This document shows positions 25,746-35,400 of a DNA stretch of 64,000 nucleotides, piece by piece (within the stretch, counting starts at the first letter, position 1; each line of letters begins with the position of its first letter). This stretch comes from Solidesulfovibrio sp. (GTDB lineage Bacteria; Desulfobacterota; Desulfovibrionia; Desulfovibrionales; Desulfovibrionaceae), in the NCBI RefSeq assembly GCF_029978005.1, contig NZ_JARKOZ010000153.1:22466-86465 (forward strand), in the 5' to 3' direction. Under the pieces are notes generated by a model. It was not told the origin of the DNA, made no database searches, and worked only from the letters and a program-made list of their open reading frames with translations. A program made the position numbers and the translations under genes.

Positions 25746-25775
25746 TTGACATCACACGATTGGGTTTCCTATTCT
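25746..25775 (+). promoter_or_regulatory. Sigma-70 promoter of the defence operon
   Basis: A perfect TTGACA (25746-25751), an 18-bp spacer and TATTCT (25770-25775). It lies 90 bp before the HTH gene and 8 bp after the traI stop, giving the operon its own strong start. Confidence 0.75.
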
Positions 25776-25865
25776 CGGCCACCTGCTTGGGGAGGCCGTG
25801 GCCTGACCTCGCGCCTGCCGTCGGCGAGTGCGGGTTCTTCCCCCAACCACCCTTTGGAGGCTGAA

Positions 25866-26090
25866 ATGGTCGAGAGTGAAGAGCGTTGGCTGTCGATGAC
25901 TGAGATATGCCAGCACCTTGGGGTCAGCAACGACACCGTATACAAATGGATCGACAAGCATGAGATGCCGGCCCACCGCATGGGACGTCTTTGGAAATTT
26001 AAAAAATATCAGGTCGATGCATGGGTTGAAGCTGGAGGGGCGTCTGGCTCATCGGTTGATGAAGATGTAGATAAGGACTTAAACAAATGA
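25866..26090 (+). CDS. Small HTH protein, excisionase/MerR-type DNA-binding fold
   Basis: 74 residues. WLSMTEICQHLGVSNDTVYKWI followed by HRMGRLWKFKKYQVDAWV is the helix-turn-helix plus wing of the excisionase/MerR_17 family. The ATG at 25866 follows TTTGGAGGCTGAA. The stop overlaps the start of drmMII by 4 bp. As the leader gene of the operon it is most likely a controller protein that sets methylase and helicase levels, comparable to C proteins of restriction systems. A role as element excisionase is less likely because it is coupled to the methylase and far from the integrase end. Confidence 0.75.
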   Translation: MVESEERWLSMTEICQHLGVSNDTVYKWIDKHEMPAHRMGRLWKFKKYQVDAWVEAGGASGSSVDEDVDKDLNK

Positions 26091-27172
26091 AACTTGGATC
26101 GAAAACAAATATTTCTAACAAAAATATTAGTGCTATTGATTTATTTTGTGGAGCTGGCGGGCTGACACATGGCCTGGTCAAGTCTGGTATCAATGTCGTC
26201 CTTGGAGTTGATATCGACCCTGCCTGCCAATTCCCGTATACTGCAAATAATAAATCAGATTTTTTATTAAAATCGGTAGAAGACTTGGAGGCAAAAGATC
26301 TAGAAAATTACTATAAAAACAAAGGACTCAAGCTCATCGCTGGCTGTGCTCCTTGCCAGACTTTTTCCACATACAACCAAAAAGCAAAAAAATCCGACAG
26401 GCGATGGTGGCTTTTAATGCATTTTTCGAGACTAGTTGAAGAACTTCTTCCAGAATTAGTGACAATGGAGAACGTGCCTCGCTTGATCGATCAAAATGTC
26501 TTCATTGATTTCGTCGGCGATCTTGAAGCCAAAGGATATTCGGTCAGTTACAAAATAGTCAATTGTGCCGATTATGGTATTCCTCAACAGCGGAATCGAG
26601 TGGTGTTGCTGGCATCGAGGCTTGGACCAATTTCTTTACTTTCCCCGCCTGGATTCGGTAACGGCCCCAAAACCGTCAGGGAGGCTATAGGAGACCTGCC
26701 ACCAATTGAAGCTGGAACGAGTGATCCAGGGGACCCTCTACACCAATGCTCGTCCCTTTCGAGACTCAACATGCGGCGGATCAAAGTTTCAACGCCTGGA
26801 GGAACTTGGCGTGACTGGCCCAAAGAATTGGTTACTGATTGCCACAAGAGGTCATCGGGCAAAACCTATCCGAGTGTTTACGGTCGCATGACGTGGGATG
26901 ATCCAGCGCCAACCGTAACAACACAATTTTATGGATTTGGTAATGGTCGTTTTGGACATCCAGAACAAGACCGAGCCATATCCTTGAGGGAAGGAGCCAT
27001 CCTCCAGAGCTTTCCGCCAGACTACGAGTTTGTTGCACCTGGGGAACCGGTTTGTCAGAAATCCATTGGGCGATTGATCGGCAATGCCGTGCCTGTAACT
27101 CTTGGCGAAGTGATCGGATACAGTCTACGCGTACACGTTTCGAAGGTGGCAAGAAAACGTACTCGACAATAA
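26087..27172 (+). CDS. drmMII: DNA cytosine-5 methyltransferase DrmMII
   Basis: 361 residues. Motif I AIDLFCGAGGLTHGL at the N-terminus, motif IV PCQ with catalytic Cys90 (GCAPCQTFSTY), motif VI MENVPRL, motif VIII-like QQRNRVVLLASR, and a C-terminal motif X (LIGNAVPVTLGEVIGYSL). It marks host DNA as self in class 2 DISARM. The first half is clearly richer in A+T than the downstream genes, which suggests a separate origin. It is coupled by ATGA to the HTH gene. The companion vsr gene at the other end of the locus repairs the mismatches such a methylase causes. Confidence 0.9.
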   Translation: MKLGSKTNISNKNISAIDLFCGAGGLTHGLVKSGINVVLGVDIDPACQFPYTANNKSDFLLKSVEDLEAKDLENYYKNKGLKLIAGCAPCQTFSTYNQKAKKSDRRWWLLMHFSRLVEELLPELVTMENVPRLIDQNVFIDFVGDLEAKGYSVSYKIVNCADYGIPQQRNRVVLLASRLGPISLLSPPGFGNGPKTVREAIGDLPPIEAGTSDPGDPLHQCSSLSRLNMRRIKVSTPGGTWRDWPKELVTDCHKRSSGKTYPSVYGRMTWDDPAPTVTTQFYGFGNGRFGHPEQDRAISLREGAILQSFPPDYEFVAPGEPVCQKSIGRLIGNAVPVTLGEVIGYSLRVHVSKVARKRTRQ

Positions 27173-27188
27173 AAAGGAGCCGGGCACA

Positions 27189-30100
27189 ATGATAGCGACC
27201 ACTACAAGTACCGAGCACAGTGGCGTTCTTCTAGATGTCGTTCCCGAGCCCGGCCAACTTGTCGAAGTCCGGCGTCGTCAATGGGTCGTCACCGATGTAT
27301 CCTGCGGAGCCTTGTCTTCTGCGCCCAACGGGAACCAACACCTCGTCGGCCTGTCATCCCTGGACGAAGACTCCATGGGCGAAGAAATACAGGTCGTTTG
27401 GCAGATGGAACCTGGTGCTCAGGTCCTCGAAAAAGCGGGGTTGCCATCGATCACCGGCTGGGACAGCAACGACCGGCTGGAAGCCTTCCTTGACGCCGTT
27501 CGATGGGGAGCCGTCACCAACGCGGATCGGTCTTTTCTACAATCGCCTTTTCGAAGCGGGATAACCATTGAGGACTATCAACTCGATCCGTTGGTTCGAG
27601 CCGTAGAAATGGCCCGCGTCAATCTCCTCATCGCGGACGATGTCGGGTTGGGTAAGACGATTGAGGCCGGACTGGTTATCCAGGAGCTGCTCGTTCGCCA
27701 TCGTGCTAGAACCGTGTTCGTCGTTTGCCCCGCAAGCTTACAGGTCAAATGGCAGACCGAGATGCAGGAAAAGTTCGGGCTCGAATTTCGTATCGTCGAT
27801 ACGAAATTCGTCAAAGACCTTCGTCGCGAGCGCGGCATCCACTTGAACCCTTGGACGTCGTACCCACGTCTCGTCACCTCGATGGACTGGATGAAAAGCG
27901 GCGAGGGTTACCGGCTGTTAAAGGACGTTCTCCCTCCTCACATAACCTATCCGCGAAAATTCGACATTCTGGTCGTCGACGAAGCACATAATGTCGCACC
28001 GGCAGCGGCGTCCAAGTATGCCCTGGAAAGCCAGAGAACACGGCTGATACGGTCGCTCGCCCCTCACTTCAATCATCGTTTGTTTCTGAGCGCTACCCCC
28101 CATAACGGCTATCAGGAGTCCTTCACCTCGTTGCTAGAGCTGCTGGATGATCAACGGTTTGCCAGGACGGTGATGCCGAACGAAAAACAACTTCAGCGCG
28201 TCATGGTTCGCCGCCTAAAGAGCGACATCGTCGACGCGCACAGGAAGCCAGTGTTTCCTGTACGCAAGATTGAAGGTCTCGAAATCGACTACTCCGAGGA
28301 AGAGCGGCAAATTCACGCCTTGCTCGGAGAGTACACGGCTGACCGTTCGAAGAATGTCAAGGGCACGCGTTTCGAGTATGGGACCGATTTCGTCCATATG
28401 CTTCTCAAGAAGCGACTCTTTTCTTCTCCACTGGCTTTCGCGCTCACCCTGGAAAAGCACCGGGAAACACTCGAACGCGGCAAGCCAAAACGCGACCGCG
28501 ACACCATGGACGATCGCATTCTGCGCAAGGCGATCCTGAAAACAGAAGAGGAATATTCGGACGACTCGGTGGCCGAAGAAGCCCAGCACGAAGCGGTCGA
28601 GGTGGCAGACGAACTCGCGCCTCCGTTGTCACGTGACCAGAGAGACATGCTCGACCGTCTTTCTGCATGGGCGGAGAAAACGCGCAACCGGCTCGACTCG
28701 AAAGCGAAGGCCGTCCTCGACTGGATCGAAGACCATCTGAAGACGGATGGACGCTGGAACGGCAAGCGGGTGATCCTCTTCACCGAATACCGAGCAACCC
28801 ATTCATGGCTCCACCAGATCCTCACGGCCAACGGGTACGGCGGCAATCGATTGATGGTCCTGCATGGAAGTATGGACCCAGACAAGGAAAGAAAACCAGT
28901 TCTTGCAGCGTTCCAGGCGCATCCGGACATTTCGCCGGTTCGCATCATGCTTGCGACCGACGCGGCTTCCGAAGGTATCGACCTACAGAATCACTGCAAC
29001 TACCTCATCCATGTCGAGATTCCGTGGAATCCGAATGTCATGGAACAGCGCAACGGTCGTATCGACCGCCACGGCCAAAAGGAAGAGGCCGTTTTCATAT
29101 GGCATCCGGTAGGGAAAGGTTTTTCCGCAAGAGCCACCGACAGATCCGTCAAGCTCGGCAATATCGCTGGAGATCACGAATATCTGATGCGTGCCGTCCT
29201 CAAGATCGACACGATCCGGGAGGATCTCGGCAGCGTCGGGCCGGTCATCGCCCGGCAGATCGAAGAAGCCATGCTCGGGAAGCGTAGCGGCCTGGACACC
29301 GCCTCGGCGGAAGCCAAGGCGGCCAAGGCGAGGAAGTTCGTTACGGCGGAAAAGCGCCTTCAGGAACGCATTGCCCGCCTGCACGAAAGGCTCATGGAAG
29401 CGAAGAACGACTTCCATCTGGCTCCCGAGCACATAGCGCGTGCGGTCGAGGTTGCACTGGAGCTGGCCGATAAGCCACCGCTCAAACCCATCGCGTCGGT
29501 CGAAGGCGAGACGGGGAGTGTTTTCGACGTACCCGTTCTGCCTGGCTCCTGGGGCAGAGCCACCGTCGGACTGGATCATCCCCATACCGGCGTTCGTCGC
29601 CCGATCACGTTCGATCACGAAGTCTCCAAAGGCAGAGACGATGTCGTTCTGGCCCATCTCAACCATCGGCTGGTTCAGATGTGTCTGCGCCTGCTTCGCG
29701 AGGAGATCTGGAAGCTCGACGACGTCAAACGCCTTCACCGGGTGGCTGTCCGCACAGTGCCCGACAGTGAATTGCGTGTCCCGGCAGTGGCTGTCTGGTC
29801 ACGGTTGGTGATCACCGGTGGAGATCATCACCGCCTGCACGAGGAGCTTACCCTCTCCGGTGGCGAACTCGAACACAAACGGTTCGCCCGCATCACCGAG
29901 GTCGGCAAACTGGAAGTTCTTGTAGCCCAAGGTTCGCCTATCGAACCCGACCAAGTGCTGTTCGACGTTCTGAAAGACAGATTCGAGCGCCACGAAGACT
30001 CTCTCATGGCCACCGTCGAAGCGCGGTCCAGGGATCGCTTGAAGTTTCTCGAAAACACTCTCGATAGGCGCATGAAAAGCGAAATCGCCGACGTCCGAAC

Positions 30101-30380
30101 GGTTTTGGACGAACTCGAGACCAGCATCCGCAAGGAATTGAAGTCGGATCTCCATGGTGGTCAGCTCTATCTGCCCGGATTGTCGCCCGAGGAGTTGGCT
30201 CAGGTAAAAAAGGATGTTCATGCCCTGAAGGATCGTTTGGCAAGAATTCCGGAAGAGCGGGTAGAGGAACAAGCCACAATCGAGAAACACTATGCCAGAC
30301 CGGTGGATCGTACATTCCCGGTGGCCGTCGTGTTTCTTGTTCCCAAATCTATCTCGAAAGACAGGAAACTTCAGGCATGA
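27189..30380 (+). CDS. drmD: SNF2-family helicase DrmD
   Basis: 1063 residues. SF2/SNF2 ATPase: motif I DDVGLGKT with Lys156, motif II DEAH at 264-267, motif III LSATPHNGY, and the C-terminal lobe with TDAASEGIDLQ and motif VI EQRNGRIDRHGQ. An additional long region after about residue 720 (coiled, Glu/Lys/Arg rich) is typical of this helicase group. In described class 1 DISARM systems DrmD sits beside the adenine methylase drmMI. The start follows AAAAGGAG. The stop overlaps the next start by 4 bp. Confidence 0.88.
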   Translation: MIATTTSTEHSGVLLDVVPEPGQLVEVRRRQWVVTDVSCGALSSAPNGNQHLVGLSSLDEDSMGEEIQVVWQMEPGAQVLEKAGLPSITGWDSNDRLEAFLDAVRWGAVTNADRSFLQSPFRSGITIEDYQLDPLVRAVEMARVNLLIADDVGLGKTIEAGLVIQELLVRHRARTVFVVCPASLQVKWQTEMQEKFGLEFRIVDTKFVKDLRRERGIHLNPWTSYPRLVTSMDWMKSGEGYRLLKDVLPPHITYPRKFDILVVDEAHNVAPAAASKYALESQRTRLIRSLAPHFNHRLFLSATPHNGYQESFTSLLELLDDQRFARTVMPNEKQLQRVMVRRLKSDIVDAHRKPVFPVRKIEGLEIDYSEEERQIHALLGEYTADRSKNVKGTRFEYGTDFVHMLLKKRLFSSPLAFALTLEKHRETLERGKPKRDRDTMDDRILRKAILKTEEEYSDDSVAEEAQHEAVEVADELAPPLSRDQRDMLDRLSAWAEKTRNRLDSKAKAVLDWIEDHLKTDGRWNGKRVILFTEYRATHSWLHQILTANGYGGNRLMVLHGSMDPDKERKPVLAAFQAHPDISPVRIMLATDAASEGIDLQNHCNYLIHVEIPWNPNVMEQRNGRIDRHGQKEEAVFIWHPVGKGFSARATDRSVKLGNIAGDHEYLMRAVLKIDTIREDLGSVGPVIARQIEEAMLGKRSGLDTASAEAKAAKARKFVTAEKRLQERIARLHERLMEAKNDFHLAPEHIARAVEVALELADKPPLKPIASVEGETGSVFDVPVLPGSWGRATVGLDHPHTGVRRPITFDHEVSKGRDDVVLAHLNHRLVQMCLRLLREEIWKLDDVKRLHRVAVRTVPDSELRVPAVAVWSRLVITGGDHHRLHEELTLSGGELEHKRFARITEVGKLEVLVAQGSPIEPDQVLFDVLKDRFERHEDSLMATVEARSRDRLKFLENTLDRRMKSEIADVRTVLDELETSIRKELKSDLHGGQLYLPGLSPEELAQVKKDVHALKDRLARIPEERVEEQATIEKHYARPVDRTFPVAVVFLVPKSISKDRKLQA

Positions 30381-32404
30381 TAGCAGGTTATCATGCTTCA
30401 GCGTCAGAGTTCCTTAAAGACGATGGGGACAGAATTGTCGGCCTGCTCACTCGTGGAGTTGCAGATGCAGGCATAGCCTCGCAGTACAGTCGTCAAATCA
30501 CGGTTTGGAAAGATCAAATCATTTTGCTGAAAGAAAGTCTTCGGCGTTTATCTGAGGAAAGAGTTGAGACTTTCGCTAATTGGCATGTTGCATTGGAGTA
30601 TGAACTCCCAAGACGGCAAAAAAGGCCTGACGCCATCGTGCTTGCCAACGACCGAATAGTGGTCGTCGAGTTCAAATTTGGCATGAACCAATACGAGGCC
30701 GCGGCGAAATGGCAGGTCGACGACTATGCCCTCAACCTCAGAGATTTTCATGCCGCGAGTCATGGGCGTTATATCGTGCCCATTTTGTGTGCTGTCGACG
30801 CGCCCGCCCATACATCGGCCGTTCCGATGTCCAACGGCAGCATGGTCGCACCCGCGCAGCTCGCTAACGGAAACACACTTTGGACGGTGCTACAAAAAGC
30901 CTGTGAGGACGACCTGCCTCACGCAGCCCTCGCGCACCCAATTGATCCCGCTACTTGGCTCGCTTCTCCGTATCGCCCGACATTGACGATCATTGAAGCC
31001 GCAGAGCGTCTTTATGGAAACCACAGTGTTCGAGAGATATCGCATAACTATGCGGAGAATCTAGATAAAACGACAGACATGCTCGCCGAGGTCATTCTTG
31101 ACGCGAAACAGCATCAAAAGCGCGTCATCTGCTTCGTGACCGGCGTTCCCGGAGCGGGCAAGACTCTCACTGGGCTCAATGTCGTGCACGACCCAGCCAT
31201 TCGATCGAAGCAAGGTCCCTCGGGGATTTTTCTTTCCGGGAATGGCCCATTGGTCAAAATCGTGCGCGAGGCGCTGGTCATCAACCAACAACGTGCCGGC
31301 CGACGACGCAAAGAGGCCGAGCATGAAGTTTCGACTTTCATCCAGAACGTCCACCAATTCCTACGCTACCATCGAGAGAATCCAACTTCCATACCGCATG
31401 AACATGTCGTTGTGTTCGATGAAGCTCAGCGGGCCTGGAACCGAGAGCAGATGCGGCGAAAGCAGGGCGTTGACCATTCGGAATCTGCCGAGCTTCTAGA
31501 GGTGATGGAGCGACCGCCCGACTGGGCGGTAATTATAGCACTTGTAGGGGGAGGCCAGGAGATTTTTCTCGGGGAAGCGGGATTGGAAGCCTGGGGAAAT
31601 GCGGTTCTGGAGACCAGGGGGAGATGGACCGTCGTCGCATCGCCCGAAGTTGTCCAAGGCGGGGAAAGCGTGGCGGGCCATCGGCTGTTCGAAAGTATTC
31701 CTCCTGGCGACGTCGACATCCACCACGAGGTCTTGGCCCATTTATCGGTGAGCGTTCGAAGTCATCGCGCCCAGCAGATCACACAGTGGGTCAACGAACT
31801 CCTTGAGCCTGACGGTGAAAAGGCCAGGGCATACTTCCCCGAGGCTCGCGAATTCCCTTTGGCTATGACGCGTGATCTCACGATGGCTCGGAGATGGTTG
31901 TGGGCCAGGACCGGCGGTGATCCGTCCAATCGGTGCGGCTTGGTCGCCACCTCGGAAGATCAGCGATTCAGGGCAGATGGGCTGGAAAATTCGACGGGAT
32001 TTCGGTCGACTTTTTCCTTTGAAAATTGGTTTCTCGCCGCGCCGGGGGATGTACGCTCAAGCTTCATGCTTGAAGTGCCTGCCACAGAGTTCGAATGCCA
32101 GGGTTTGGAACTGGACTGGGTCGGCATTTGCTGGGGCGGCGACTTGACGCCGAACGCTAACGGAGAAGGATGGGACTATCGAAAATTTAGAGGGTCGGGG
32201 TGGCAGAACTGTCGATCCGAAATCGAACAGGCTTACATTCGAAACCGCTACCGTGTTCTGTTGACCCGCGCCCGGGCCGGGATGGTAATTTGGATTCCGT
32301 CTGGCTCGCTGACAGATCCAACTAGAGATCCAGGCCGGTTCGAGCGTGTATCTGAACTTTTGAAGAGTGCCGGCGTTCCCGACCTGGCCGCTATGGAGAT
32401 TTAA
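30377..32404 (+). CDS. PD-(D/E)XK nuclease domain fused to DUF2075 SF1 ATPase
   Basis: 675 residues, not a standard DISARM component. The N-terminal domain (about 60-170) has a PD-(D/E)XK signature: Asp85 in RPDAIVLANDR, Glu98 and Lys100 in VVVEFKFG, and a following Q-x(3)-Y in WQVDDYAL. The ATPase part has Walker A GVPGAGKT (256-263), Walker B VVVFDEAQRAW, and the helicase motif VI-like NRYRVLLTRARAG near the C-terminus. This suggests a nuclease-translocase that cuts and moves along invading DNA. It overlaps drmD by 4 bp and precedes drmMI by 2 bp, so it is translated as an integral part of the operon. Function is inferred from motifs only. Confidence 0.8.
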   Translation: MIAGYHASASEFLKDDGDRIVGLLTRGVADAGIASQYSRQITVWKDQIILLKESLRRLSEERVETFANWHVALEYELPRRQKRPDAIVLANDRIVVVEFKFGMNQYEAAAKWQVDDYALNLRDFHAASHGRYIVPILCAVDAPAHTSAVPMSNGSMVAPAQLANGNTLWTVLQKACEDDLPHAALAHPIDPATWLASPYRPTLTIIEAAERLYGNHSVREISHNYAENLDKTTDMLAEVILDAKQHQKRVICFVTGVPGAGKTLTGLNVVHDPAIRSKQGPSGIFLSGNGPLVKIVREALVINQQRAGRRRKEAEHEVSTFIQNVHQFLRYHRENPTSIPHEHVVVFDEAQRAWNREQMRRKQGVDHSESAELLEVMERPPDWAVIIALVGGGQEIFLGEAGLEAWGNAVLETRGRWTVVASPEVVQGGESVAGHRLFESIPPGDVDIHHEVLAHLSVSVRSHRAQQITQWVNELLEPDGEKARAYFPEAREFPLAMTRDLTMARRWLWARTGGDPSNRCGLVATSEDQRFRADGLENSTGFRSTFSFENWFLAAPGDVRSSFMLEVPATEFECQGLELDWVGICWGGDLTPNANGEGWDYRKFRGSGWQNCRSEIEQAYIRNRYRVLLTRARAGMVIWIPSGSLTDPTRDPGRFERVSELLKSAGVPDLAAMEI

Positions 32405-32406
32405 CG

Positions 32407-35400
32407 ATGAAGGTCGGTAAGCTCTCAAAGCACGCCGAGTGGCTCTCCCTGATCGAGATATCCGGTCCGTTCCTGACCGTTTCCATGCTTGAAAAGGCGT
32501 TCCCGCAAGGGCTGGAAGCGGTGGAAACACCGCGACGCCAGAGACTCCGGGCCGCCTACGAGGAGTGGCGCGAGGCGGTGGACCAGGAAGACAAGCTGTT
32601 GCCGGAATTGCACCAAGAATGGGTTCGCTTGGTGCTGACGGAACTACTCGAATACGATCATGAATCCCTCATCCAGGCAATCGATTGGCCGGGCGAACTC
32701 CCGAGCGTTTCGTCGCATGAACACGCCGGGACGTTCAACCCCGACTGGATCGTCCGCTCTCCCGCAGACGGAAGGCCGCGCCTGTTCATCGCGGTTCTGC
32801 CGCCAGACACCGATCTCGAATCGGTCCAGCGAGGTGACGGTTGGCCCGTTTCCCTCCAGGAGCGCATGACATTGCTCTGCCGCGCCCAGGGCGTGCGTTT
32901 GGGGCTTCTGACCAATGGCGAACGATGGATGCTTGCCAACGCACCGATGGGCTCCACCTCCAGCCAGGCGTCGTGGTACGCTCGCCTCTGGTTCCAGGAG
33001 CCGATCACCCTGAAAGCCTTCCAGTCGTTGCTCGGTGTCCGGCGCTGTTTCGGCCCGGCGGAAGACACCCTGGACTCGCTTCTGGACGAATCGCTCAAGC
33101 ATCACGAGGAGGTCACGGACACCCTCGGCGAGCAGGTCCGTCGTGCGGTCGAGGTGCTCGTGCAGTGTCTCGACAAGGCCGACGAGGACCGCAACCGAGA
33201 ACTCCTCCGCGACGTCAAACCCGCCGAGCTCTACGAGGCAGGTTTAACCGTGATGATGCGGCTGGTGTTCGTCCTCTGCGCCGAGGAGCGTGGGCTGCTT
33301 CTTCTCGGAGTTTCAGTCTACGACCGTTGTTACGACGTGTCCACCCTGCGCGGGCATCTGGAAGAAGAGGCATATGATCACGTGCCGGAAGTTCTCGATC
33401 GTCGTCACGACGCCTGGACCAGGTTGCTCGCCGTGTTTCGGGCCGTCTATGGCGGTATCGAGCATGAAAGCCTGCGAATGCCCGCTTTGGGCGGCTCGCT
33501 GTTCGATCCCGACCGTTTTCCGTTCCTGGAGGGCCGGGACAAAGGCTCCAGTTGGCGGGACACCTCGGCCGCGCCGTTGCCCATCGACAACCGCACCGTG
33601 CTACTGCTTTTGAACTCGTTGCAGATCTTGAAGCAGTCAGGTGGTGCACTGCTGCTGTCCTACCGTGCGCTCGATGTAGAGCAGATCGGGCATGTCTACG
33701 AAGGCCTGCTCGAACACACCGTGGCTCGCGTTCCCCGCGTGACCCTGGGCCTGCAGGGGGCACAGAAGGCGAAGAACCCGAACGTGGCACTCGCGGAATT
33801 GGAATCGGCCCTCCTGGACGGCGAGGCGGCGCTCGTCAAATTGGTTCTGGACGTCACGGGGCGGAGCGAATCGGCCATCAGGAACGGCCTTTCCAAGCCC
33901 GCCGCCGACACGGTCTTCGGCCGGGTGTTGGGTGGCTGCGGTGGCGACACCGCATTGGCCGAACGTATCCGGCCCTTCACGAATCTGCTCCGCACTGACG
34001 CCTGGGACGATCCGATCGTCTATCGCGACAATTCGTTCATGGTCACGCTCGGGGCCGACCGGCGCGAGACGGGCACCCACTACACACCGAAATCCCTCAC
34101 CGAAAGTATCGTCACCACCACGCTCGAACCGGTGGTGTACGCCGGTCCGGCCGAGGGCAAGACCCGCGAGGAATGGGCACTCAAGTCGTCTCGGGAGATT
34201 CTCGACCTCAAGGTCTGCGACCCAGCCATGGGTTCGGGGGCCTTCCTCGTTCAGGCCTGCCGCTATCTCGGCGAGAAGCTGGTCGAGGCCTGGCTCCACG
34301 AAGAGGCAACCGGAAAGGCCATCACCGTCGACGGCGAGGCGCTCGACCAGCTCGGAGCCGAGGAACCCCTGCCGTCCCAGCTCGACGAACGACTGACCAT
34401 CGCCCGCCGTCTTGTGGCCGAGCGCTGCCTGTATGGCGTGGACGTCAACCCGCTGGCCGTGGAACTGGCCAAGCTCTCCATCTGGTTGGTGACCCTCGCC
34501 AAGGGTAGGCCGTTCGGTTTTCTCGATCACAACCTGCGCTCAGGTGACAGCCTACTTGGACTTCATGAACTGAAACAGTTGACCAAACTTTCACTGTTCC
34601 CAGAAAAGAAAAAATCGATTTCGCTTTTCGCCTCCAATATCGAAGTGGCGGTCAAGGAGGCACTGACTCTCCGAAAACAGCTCCGGCAAACTACGATACG
34701 GGATATAAGCGATGTTCAATACATGGAACTATTAAATCAGCAGGCCAGACAGAAACTTGCACATATAGAGCACGTTGCTGACGCCATAGTCGGTGAGGCC
34801 CTTGCCTCCGGTGGCAATCAACGAAAGTTAGAAGCAGCCATGGATAACCTCTTCTCTTTGGTTACTACCTATATCGAAGGTGACAACGAGGCCAAAAAGA
34901 AGATTATTGCCAAAGCAAGAAAATCATTATCCATGGACATTCCGGCGGATAGACCAACACGAAAGCCATTTCATTGGGCAGTAGAATTTCCAGAGGTCTT
35001 CTTTGATGGTAGGGATGGATTCGATTCGGTCTTAGGCAATCCTCCATTTATGGCTGGAACTTCAATTAGCACGGTTTTTGGGAAAAAATACAAAATATTT
35101 TTGAAGTTAGTCTGGCCACACCTTCAGAGTAGATGTGATTTGTGTGTGGTATTTATGTTGAGAGGCGCAATTCTTTCGCGCAAACGGGCTACCATGGGGT
35201 ATCTTGGCTCAAATACTGCCGCCCAGACAGATTCACGATTATCTGGCTCAGCCTACCTATTGTCCAAGGGCTGGACGATATTTGCTGCTCAGGATTCAGA
35301 GAAATGGCCTGGCGCAGCTAATGTTTATATCTGCCGTATTCATTACTTTAAGGGCATGTGGCAAGGATGCTTCACTATTGGAGAGAAGGCTGTGACGGGT

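Noticed and set aside
25866..26090. HTH gene as the ICE excisionase
   Set aside because: It is start/stop-coupled to the methylase and lies behind the operon promoter, away from any integrase; a controller role is simpler. Not fully excluded.
22119..26090. Tyrosine integrase gene near the tRNA end
   Set aside because: None of the frames here has the R...HxxR...Y pattern; only rep, traJ, traI and the HTH gene are real.
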